Below the pieces are notes generated by a model. The model did no database searches. It was not told the DNA's origin and saw only the letters and a program-made list of their open reading frames with translations. This document shows, one piece after another, positions 49,157-58,100 of a DNA stretch of 64,000 nucleotides. This stretch comes from Psoroptes ovis (Eukaryota; Arthropoda; Arachnida; Sarcoptiformes; Psoroptidae), in contig PQWQ01000014.1 in assembly GCA_002943765.1 (NCBI GenBank), positions 1,178,001 through 1,242,000 on the forward strand. The letters run 5' to 3'. The number at the start of each line of letters is the position of its first letter. Position 1 is the stretch's first letter. Position numbers and translations under genes: made by a program.

Positions 49157-50917
49157 ATGACTGACGAGAAAAAACAATGTGAAAAAGTGCAGGATCCTGA
49201 AGATCCATTTTTTGACCCAATTCCATCATCGTCCGGCGTGCAAACAAGGGCACAGACCCAAAAGAAGCACAATCAAAAACAACAGCAACAACCACATGTG
49301 CAACAACAACAGCAAAATCAACAACAACAACAGCTATTCCAGCAACAGCAACAACAGCTATTCCAGCAACAGCAACAACAGCTATTCCAACAGCAACAAC
49401 TGTACCATCAACAACAGCATGCTCAAAATATGCAATCATCGGTGCCCATAATTATCAACAACGTGAACTTAACTCCGCGAATGAAAAGTCCAGAAGAAAC
49501 CCTTGATCAATTTCTCACGTACTTTGAATGGATCACAAACATCAACAAATATGATGATTCGATGAAATTAAACACGTTCAAAGCACTATTGCCGTACGGT
49601 AGCAGCGAGTACAATACGGTCCAGGCATTAGAAAAATCGGGACCGCGTACATTCGAACAATTGATTGATGAGTTAAAAAAAGAAAAAGTACCGATGAGAG
49701 ATCAACAGGTACGCGAATATTATCTGGGTCGTAGGAAGAACGAGTCACTCGACGACTTGGCAAATCGAGTAATACGTGGATGGTTGGATCTATATGGCGA
49801 CATTCATGATATACGGGAGCTGAAAGCCATGTGTATACGCGATCGGTTTTTGACAATGCTGAATGAAAAACTGGCTGACAAACTTCGTGGAAGAACCGAT
49901 ATCGAGACCATCGACGAGGTGAAAGCAGTGGCAAAGTTGTTCGAATCATCGTACCAGTATCGTGCAGATGATGGACCCAACAACAATGGCCGAAACAGCA
50001 ACAACAATCGAAGAAACAAAAGTAAATATTGTTCGCACTGTAAAAAAAATTCGCACAACACGACCGAGTGTTGGTCGCTAAAGAAAGGATCAAACCAATC
50101 GTTGGCGTCGGGCAAGTCGGGCAACAACAATAAAAACAAAGATAAGCATAAAGCTGTTTACGAGTTACGTGCTCTAAACATGCCAAGAGTCTGCTTGCCT
50201 GCCTTAATTAATAAAAAAACTGTTTTTTGTTTACTTGACTCAGGTGCTCGAGTGTCAGCTTTCCCGAAATCATGGCCGGTTGACAAACGTATCAAAACAG
50301 TGGCGACGGCTGTCAACAACACTGAAATGAATGTAATAGGCCGATCCACGATCGCGATCACCATCAACAAACACAGCATTAAGCACGACGTGCTAATCGC
50401 TGATGTCACGATGCCGATCCTCGGCTGGGATTTTTTCAAAAAAAATGACGTCTCGTTAACCAGCGATGAGTACATGTATTATTCATACAATGGAAAACGC
50501 CACAAAATAAAATTGGTAAACGAAGACGAGATAGCCAACGATGAATTGTCAAAAATATCGGATCTTGACATCAATTCACTGACCGTCGAACAATTAGTTA
50601 TTGATGAAGACGACAAAAGTTCAGTGAATATAGCCAATGATGAATTGAAAAAATTAATCGATGAATATGATGATAGATTCCAAGGTATTGGTCGTACAAA
50701 TCTGATTGAACATAAGATCGAGCTAAAGCACGATCAAATCATCAACGTCAAACCATACCCAGTACCACATGCATATCGTGATGAAATTAGAAAAATGCTG
50801 ATTGACATGGAAGCTAATGGCATCATTGAAAAATCGTTTTCAGAATTTTGCAGCCCGCTGGTTGCAGTGAAAAAAAAGATGGTTCGATTCGTTTGGCTAT
50901 CGACTACAGAAAATTGA
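49157..50917 (+). CDS. Gypsy Gag-protease and start of reverse transcriptase
   Basis: The start is ATG 49157 (MTDEKKQCEKVQDPEDPF). A Gln-rich leader contains about three copies of an 8-residue unit QLFQQQQQ, encoded by a 24-bp tandem repeat (about 49331-49400). It is followed by a Gag domain ('RMKSPEETLDQFLTYFEWI'), a CX2CX4HX4C zinc knuckle (CSHCKKNSHNTTEC, near 50030-50075), and an aspartic protease with LLDSGA (50231-50248) and 'ILGWDFF'. The frame then enters the reverse transcriptase as far as the 'FCSPLVAVKKK' motif and terminates at 50917, because the rest of pol lies in the -1 frame from 50878. Upstream non-ATG codons keep the frame open to 49139, but ATG 49157 is the natural start. 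Confidence 0.9.
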   Translation: MTDEKKQCEKVQDPEDPFFDPIPSSSGVQTRAQTQKKHNQKQQQQPHVQQQQQNQQQQQLFQQQQQQLFQQQQQQLFQQQQLYHQQQHAQNMQSSVPIIINNVNLTPRMKSPEETLDQFLTYFEWITNINKYDDSMKLNTFKALLPYGSSEYNTVQALEKSGPRTFEQLIDELKKEKVPMRDQQVREYYLGRRKNESLDDLANRVIRGWLDLYGDIHDIRELKAMCIRDRFLTMLNEKLADKLRGRTDIETIDEVKAVAKLFESSYQYRADDGPNNNGRNSNNNRRNKSKYCSHCKKNSHNTTECWSLKKGSNQSLASGKSGNNNKNKDKHKAVYELRALNMPRVCLPALINKKTVFCLLDSGARVSAFPKSWPVDKRIKTVATAVNNTEMNVIGRSTIAITINKHSIKHDVLIADVTMPILGWDFFKKNDVSLTSDEYMYYSYNGKRHKIKLVNEDEIANDELSKISDLDINSLTVEQLVIDEDDKSSVNIANDELKKLIDEYDDRFQGIGRTNLIEHKIELKHDQIINVKPYPVPHAYRDEIRKMLIDMEANGIIEKSFSEFCSPLVAVKKKMVRFVWLSTTEN

Positions 50918-53184
50918 ACAATATCGCAAAATATGATGCGCAACCAACGCCGAAAGTGAACGAAATCTTATTTGGGCTTGATAAGGCAACAGTCTTCACC
51001 AAATTAGACTTTAAGTCAGGGTACTACCAAGTACCCCTAAGACAATCTGATTACGAAAAAACGGCATTCAAATTTGAAAACAATCTGTATCATTTCAAAG
51101 TCATGCCATTCGGCTTGGCAACCGCCGCACAAACGTTTACTCGATTGGGCAACAGGTTGTTTCAATTGCCATTTGTACGCGTCTACATCGACGACGTTAT
51201 TGTTTTTTCTAACAACATGGCCGAACATATTGAACATGTCAAAGCCGTAATGAACATATTGCGATCAGCCAACCTCACCTTGAATCATAAAAAATGTCAA
51301 TTTGGTCAAAACCAAATAGAGTATTTGGGCCATATTATCAAAAACGGTACGGTAACACCGTCCGAAGAAAAAACACTATGCGTTCAGCGCTTCCCTGAGC
51401 CCAAATCAAAAAAAGAATTGAAAGCATTCCTTGGTCTGATCAATTCATATCGCTCGTTAATTGAAGGTTACGCAGAAAAAACGGCAGATCTTTATGATCT
51501 ATTGAAAGAAAAAAATCGATTTATATGGAAGAACAGTCATCACCGGGCATTTTTATTAATGAAAAATATATTATCTTCCCATCCGGTTGTACGAATTCCT
51601 GATTTAAATAAGCCGTTCATAGTGCGAACCGATGCAAGCGATAGAGCAATGGCTGGTATATTGCAACAAGAAGATGAGAATAACAATCGATATGTGGTTG
51701 AATATTTCTCAAAGAAATTTACCGATTGTCAGTCTCGATACTCTACAATAGAGAAAGAGGCAACGGCATTGAAAACTGCAATCGACAAGTGGTCAGAATA
51801 TCTGAAAGGCAAAAAATTTAAGCTGGAAACTGACCACCGACCATTGATCTGGCTAAAGTCGAAAATGAATCGAAACAACAAGTTGGCCAGAATGGCAATC
51901 GAATTAAACGAATACGATTTCGAAGTTGAACATGTGAAAGGCAAAGATAATGTTGACGCTGATGCCCTTTCACGCATCGAAATTGATGCGATTCACTTCG
52001 ATGAATTGCTATACCAGCAAGAAAATGACAAAATGTTGGAGTCCGCTAAATCAAAGGAACAACAGTCATTCTCAAAAATTGATGGTTTATGGTACTTTTG
52101 TAAAAATGGCGCAAAACGATTGTGCATACCGCAATCGCAAGTCAAGAGTGTTCTCAAAAAATGTCATGACGATCTAAACCATATTGGCCAACATAAATGT
52201 CTAGACGTCATTTACAGTCGATTCTATTGGCCTAAGTGGCGCGACGATGTTAAACAATGGATCCGCAAATGCGGATGTGTTTTGAAAAAAGACTATGAAT
52301 CAAATCCAGTAGTACAACCATTGGTTGCAACAGATCTCCAAAAATTGGGCACATTTGAAAAGGTCGCGGTCGACATCATGACATTATCAAAAACGTCACG
52401 CAACAACAAATATTTATTTGTGTTGCAAGATTATAAAACAAAGTGGATCGAGGCATCGACTGCGAAGGACTCATCGTCCAAATCAGTCATCGAATGGTTG
52501 GACAAAGTATGGTCTACATTTGGTGTACCGCGCATTATTGTATCTGACTGCGGGTCACAATTCCAATCCAGAGAGTTCGCAAATTATTGCAAACGAATCA
52601 ATGTAAAACATCATCAAACGACCTCGTATCACCATCAATCCAACGGTATGGTGGAGCGCGCCCATCGTTCGTTATGGAATCTGTTGCGGGTACAGGGGGA
52701 GAGTGATGACTGGGACCTGCGGGTCACCCAAGCATTGAAGGTGTACCGTGGCACGGTACATGCAGCGATTGGCATATCACCATTCGAAGCCATGTTCAGA
52801 CGCCCACCGAAATTGGCCGTCGATCGCGACTATCCAACATTTGTCATCGCCAGAACAGTGAATAACGATCACGTTCAACGATACAGCGATCGCATGAAAC
52901 GCAATTATGATCAGCGAAAAAAAGCGAAACATTCGGTCATACCGACCGGAACCAATGTCATTGTCAAGCACCCGACAATCAAGGTGGGCAAATGCCAAAA
53001 ACTATTGCCTACGCGGAAAGGTCCATATATCATCGAACAACACATAGAACCGAATGCGTATATTGTAGCCGACAAAGATGGCGAAAAAATGAAGGTCCAC
53101 AGCAATCAAATAATACGGACCGACATCATAGAAACAAAATCCGGTAAAATCCAACGGCGCGGGCGACCTCGTAGGGAGGTGTAG
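50848..53184 (+). CDS. Gypsy reverse transcriptase-RNase H-integrase (in -1 frame)
   Basis: The meaningful reading begins at about 50878 (DGSIRLAIDYRKLN); codons before that are out of register. RT has 'FTKLDFKSGYYQ' and the catalytic YIDD (51184-51195). RNase H has 'VRTDASDRAMAGILQQ' and the downstream 'LETDHRPLIWL'. Integrase has an N-terminal zinc-binding region, the core Asp at 52372, Asp at 52546 and Glu at 52654 (D,D-35-E), and the GPY motif (53020-53028). The stop TAG at 53182-53184 lies inside the 3' LTR. The final cysteine pair of the integrase zinc module reads C-G-C rather than the usual CX2C. No ATG of its own is expected; expression would need recoding or an unbroken copy. Confidence 0.9.
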   Translation: MQPAGCSEKKDGSIRLAIDYRKLNNIAKYDAQPTPKVNEILFGLDKATVFTKLDFKSGYYQVPLRQSDYEKTAFKFENNLYHFKVMPFGLATAAQTFTRLGNRLFQLPFVRVYIDDVIVFSNNMAEHIEHVKAVMNILRSANLTLNHKKCQFGQNQIEYLGHIIKNGTVTPSEEKTLCVQRFPEPKSKKELKAFLGLINSYRSLIEGYAEKTADLYDLLKEKNRFIWKNSHHRAFLLMKNILSSHPVVRIPDLNKPFIVRTDASDRAMAGILQQEDENNNRYVVEYFSKKFTDCQSRYSTIEKEATALKTAIDKWSEYLKGKKFKLETDHRPLIWLKSKMNRNNKLARMAIELNEYDFEVEHVKGKDNVDADALSRIEIDAIHFDELLYQQENDKMLESAKSKEQQSFSKIDGLWYFCKNGAKRLCIPQSQVKSVLKKCHDDLNHIGQHKCLDVIYSRFYWPKWRDDVKQWIRKCGCVLKKDYESNPVVQPLVATDLQKLGTFEKVAVDIMTLSKTSRNNKYLFVLQDYKTKWIEASTAKDSSSKSVIEWLDKVWSTFGVPRIIVSDCGSQFQSREFANYCKRINVKHHQTTSYHHQSNGMVERAHRSLWNLLRVQGESDDWDLRVTQALKVYRGTVHAAIGISPFEAMFRRPPKLAVDRDYPTFVIARTVNNDHVQRYSDRMKRNYDQRKKAKHSVIPTGTNVIVKHPTIKVGKCQKLLPTRKGPYIIEQHIEPNAYIVADKDGEKMKVHSNQIIRTDIIETKSGKIQRRGRPRREV
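50870..50878 (+). other. A8G run with -1 slippery heptamer A-AAA-AAG
   Basis: In the upstream frame the codons read AAA AAA AAG, so A-AAA-AAG is in the register used for -1 frameshifting. Slipping there leads exactly into the downstream pol frame. The same frame relation would also result from loss of one A. Confidence 0.7.
53173..53179 (+). other. Short polypurine tract
   Basis: AGGGAGG sits immediately before the TG of the 3' LTR, where the plus-strand primer of LTR elements is expected. It overlaps the last codons of pol. Confidence 0.65.
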
Positions 53185-53337
53185 CGGGCAAGCACGTTGA
53201 AGCGATGACGCACGCGCCGTCTCACCACTGATTATCAGCAAATGAATGCTAGTGATATAAAAAGCAAAACGTTTCATTGTATTTTTATGTTATTGTTGTT
53301 ATCTTTTTTGTCAATAAAATCATTTCTATTGCTAACA
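53180..53337 (+). repeat. 3' LTR of gypsy element
   Basis: 158 bp, identical base for base to 48900-49057. It provides the stop codon of pol and is followed by the target duplication TTAT. Confidence 0.97.
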
Positions 53338-55136
53338 TTATTTATTTATTTTTTGCACCATAATTGTTTGCAAATATATTTTCAAATAATAATTTGATTT
53401 TCATTTTTTTGAAGGCAGAAAATATGATTTAGGAATTTTAAAAATAACTTTGACCATCTTTGAGTACGTGATAGGTGTCTTTCTTTCGATGATTATTTGT
53501 GATCACAATGAATAACCAATATTTTTATTTTTCGTGATCGAAAAGTCAAAATCAAAAATTGAATCGATAAGAGCATGTAGCAGTAAAAGAAAATAAAAAA
53601 AAACCTAAAAATGTCATAACTGAACATAATCAATCATTCATTTATTTATTCATAAATTCATTTATTCGAATTCAAATTTGATTTATAAAGATTGGAATTC
53701 AAAATGGAAATATTCAAAGATATTTTAGATAGATATTATCTATGCATAAATTGTGTACACATTTGCCATTTAGAAATACGAAAAAAAAAAATCAATTTTT
53801 TTCATCAAAAAAAAAAGTATGATTTCAAAGCAAATGAAATATCTAAAATATCATCATAAAATGACCATTTTTCATTCGAACAAACAAATTGAAATTCATA
53901 GTATTTCGAATTGAAAAAATGGGTAATGATCGATTTGTTTGATCATCATCATCATCATCATATATCATGATGATGATAATAATGTTAATGAAGATGTATA
54001 GTTTTCATCGGTGAAACAGCGATGCCCGTGATCATTTCAATGTAAATTCTACGATAGAAATACATTGTTTGCATTTTGTAAAAATTAAAAATATTTTTAC
54101 AAAATTTTTCTTCGCCTCCTCACTCTCTACTTTTATCCTTATTCATTGAATATGAAATACCGCTTTTTATTTATTTTTGATGATCAAAGATTTTCACTCC
54201 GAAATAATGGGCAAAAAATGATAATCACAATTTTGTTTTTATTTTATTCATTCATTCATTCAATCATTCAATGACCATTATTATCATATGACCTTTTCTT
54301 TCTTGTTTGAAAAAAAAATGGTAGAATGATTTGTTTTATTTTTCTCTCAATTCGGTTTCAAGCAACTGAATCAATGGAAGCCTACGATGGAGAAACCAGA
54401 AATTTTTTATTTTTGCTTCAAACATCAACCAAATAATACAAATACAATGGACCGGAATAACAGTAAACATGAATAAAATCAAATAAAATAAAATAAAATT
54501 TTTCAATGACCATTTCCGAATTCATTTTGATATTTAAATTCAAATACATATTCAAATACGATCACGAATAGCAATGACAGTCGCGTTGAATGAATTTGAA
54601 AAATGAAAAAAAACGCATTTTGTAAAAATGAAAATGCAAGGATTTTCATTCATTCATTCATGATTTACAAAATATTCAAAATACAAAAAACAAATGTGTC
54701 ATTGTATGACAAAGGTTTTTGTTTTTCATTTAACAAATTTTAATATTCTGATCACAATATATTTACAATAATAGTCATCATTATCGTTGTCAAATAATGA
54801 TTGTCAAAAAATTGAAAAAGCAAAAATATGCAAAAATGAACGCCACTTATGATATAGCATTCAAGCACGTATTCTTCATCATAATAAATTCAACTTGACC
54901 CAAAATGACAATGATGATGATTCGACAATATTAATGCCATTATGAATATTAATTAAAATAATCATTAATTAATACAAAGAATAATTAGAATGAAAAACAA
55001 TTGATAAAAATAGCCTTTGTTCTAACAAACTATGAAAACTAACAATTAAAAGCATTCATTTATTTGCTTTATTTAATCTACAATTAAATAAAAATAAAAT
55101 GAAATAAAATAATATAATAATTGTCATTCACAATAA
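53338..55136. other. Non-coding region
   Basis: AT-rich sequence with ATC/TCA repeats near 53943-53980 and TTCA runs. No supported exon. The end may contain the 5' UTR of the gene proposed at 55137. Confidence 0.5.
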
Positions 55137-58100
55137 ATGACAATCGTTTTTTATAATATTTCAATGTTTTGTGACAACAACACTTTTGTCCTGTTCAATA
55201 CTAACACTGACAAATTATATTATCAAGCAGCGACAACAACAATTTACAATAACAACAGTTATTTGTATTCATCACTCTCAATGAGAGATGGTTTTCAAAG
55301 AGAACATCTTGGAAGCAACAGGTAGGAATTTTTCGTTGTTTTTCTTTCATTCTTTCATTTTATTGTCCATCATATACAATCATCATCATCAAATATTATC
55401 GTGATCAAAGAATTGATGAAGATAATAAGACAAGAACAACGATGCTTATTGCTCTTATTCTCTCGTACAAAGTTTTAAAATACAAAATACATGTTCATTT
55501 CAGTCAAGAAAAAAAAGAAGATCATTTATATCTGATGATGACCATATATCCGGAATTCAATGATGAATATATTTTTACATGAATTTACATGAACGAAAGA
55601 GAGAGAGATTGGTATGGTTGAATGCTTATTGCTTCGTTTGTTCTTATTTTTTTTTTCAGAATCATCAAATCATATAAATGGAGTCTAGGCGGAGTTGGGA
55701 AAATCAACATCAGACTCAATGAGAGAGAATGAAGAAGATATTTTTCGACCATTCACATTGTTTGGGAGCTTCAACAAAAGAACCAAATTAAAACTAGGAA
55801 AAAAAAGAATGATCGAAAAGAGACAAACAATTGTACAAGATTTTATTTGTGCTGCAAAGCTACGACGACAACAACATCGAAACACAAAGATTAAAGAGAG
55901 AGACAAACAAGTAATGAAATGAAAATAATAAAAACTGATAAATACTACGAGAAAAATCCATCAATTTGTGATTTGAAATTGTCGACAATCAAAGAAAGAA
56001 ACATAGAAGAAATACCTGCATGCACATACAAACACAAATGAATTACAATTTCATTATTATCATTGAAAAGACTCGTTGAAACAACAACAACCATAACAAC
56101 AACAACCTGCCTGTACACATGCAAGAATACAATCATTTTATAATTGTCATCTAAATGTTTTAAAGTCAATCAAAAACTTGTTATTTTAAAACGATTTCAT
56201 AACCAAGTTTATGACTTTGTTCATTGATCAATGAACATCAACAATGATGATTTATTATTATTTGTGTGATCTTAATTAATTATTCATAGCGAATGCATGC
56301 CATTGTGAATGACATGGTGACAATTCTTACTTGCTTCTAAAATTAATTTTTAAAACTAATTTTATTATCATCTTACATTTGGTACAATTGGTTCTTTGTT
56401 ATTCATCATTTTCAATCAACAGTAATCAAAAAACAGCCATAAAATAATGAAAATAACAAACCAACAAACAAGATTAATCACTAATCAAATTCAAAGATAA
56501 TCATAATAATAAAAGAAAAATGTTTGATTAAATTTTATGATTAAAATTTATTTATTAACTTGAAGCATTTATTATATGGCATTTCATATTGATTACTACT
56601 GTGGTATTTCATGTGTGTTTTCAATTGCAAAAAAAATATTTAAAAATGATTGAAATTCAACCAATGAAATCAAATATTCATCTCTGAAGCATCGAAAATT
56701 GAAAATCAAATTAATTACTATATTAACAGATATTTTCGATATGTGAAACATTTTTTTGTGAATGTCTTGAAACATATAAGCATCATCATTATCATATATG
56801 CTATGATCAATATCAATGAAATTCAATTTAAAATCATCCAGAAATTAATTAAAATTTGACAGGCAAAATTTTGTTTGAAATCGATCTGATCAAACTCTCT
56901 GAAATTTCTATGAAATTCATATCGATTAAATTCATTTAAATTTACTTTGATTTCAACGAAATTAACAAAAATGAGAATGTAAGTAATTCCCACATTTGAA
57001 ATTATGATGATTATGATATGAAATATGTCAAATTTATTTCTTTGGACTTATCAGATCATTTCAAATACAGATTAACACTGTAATGATGATAATTGCTTTA
57101 AATGTTTTTTTTTTGGCGAACCACTTGTTGCTTGTTGTTGTCGCCGCTTGTCCGTAATCAAAATGTGTAATACCTTTTTTTTGAAAATACCTTTTTAAAA
57201 CACCAGAAATGCAGGCATTTGAAGGATATATTAAACCGTAACACATAAACACATCATACATCATAAAAAATTTGAAATTAACACACAAACATTTGTATTT
57301 AATGATTCACGATCATTTCGCTTATGTGTTTAATTATCTTTGAAATTTTAGCGAAATTTTTCGTAGTAAAAATTGCTAAAACTGATCGTTTAACTCAAAA
57401 GGTTTATGGAGTTTAATTTGAAAATTACCAAACACTTCTCCAATTACATGAAATGAAATGGAAAAAAATAAGAAAAAATATTTACCGAAATTTCATTATT
57501 TCATTGAACACGAATTGTCCATTCATAATTGTTATGTTGTATTCATTTCTTCAATTTCGATTTATCTTTCGAAATATTGTTGCAATTTCGTTTTTTTCTG
57601 GTCAATTTTTTGTTTCTTTCGTTAATTTCGAAGCTAAATAATTGACCAAGATACTAACAATTATTATAACAACAGTAATTACCCACATATCATGGGGATG
57701 CCACAATAACACGTTTTTTTCGTTGAGACGCTTGTTGTTGGCCTGAAAATAAATTTCAATTTTCGTGTTGTTTTTTCGTCTCAGGAAATATCCGTAAGCA
57801 TATTAAGATTAAGGAGATAATGTGCTGTTGGTGGATGTTGGATGCTGCGAAAAACAACAACACCATACAAATCTTGCATACTTTAAGCCTTTCAAAAAAA
57901 AAACTAATCGTGTCCATTTTGATGCTTTTTGATTATTTCTAAAAATTAAAAGAAATAATAACCATACAATTATTGTTGTAAATTGAAAAACAATAAAAAT
58001 TTTCAGGATAATCTCAGTAATAATTATAATTCTGAAAAGAAATTTGAAATTATGATATAATCAGTTACTTTTTTTCAATTGTTTTTGTTCAAGAAACAAA

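Larger units (their letters stand above)
48900..53337 (+). mobile_element. Ty3/gypsy LTR retrotransposon, young copy
   Basis: A 4438-bp element bounded by two identical 158-bp LTRs (TGTAGCGGGC ... GCTAACA) and flanked by a 4-bp duplication TTAT (48896-99 and 53338-41). Internal order is gag, protease, reverse transcriptase, RNase H, integrase, which defines the Ty3/gypsy class. There is no envelope frame. The interior is visibly GC-richer than the host DNA. The coding frame breaks once, at an A8 run inside the reverse transcriptase. LTR identity implies a recent insertion. Confidence 0.97.

Noticed and set aside
49086..49439. Val/Ala/Phe-rich open frames antisense to gypsy gag
   Set aside because: They are antisense shadows of the CAA/CAG-rich gag leader.
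49578..50186. 202-codon antisense frame in the gypsy element
   Set aside because: It is a shadow of the gag-protease frame. The sense strand has the zinc knuckle and protease motifs.
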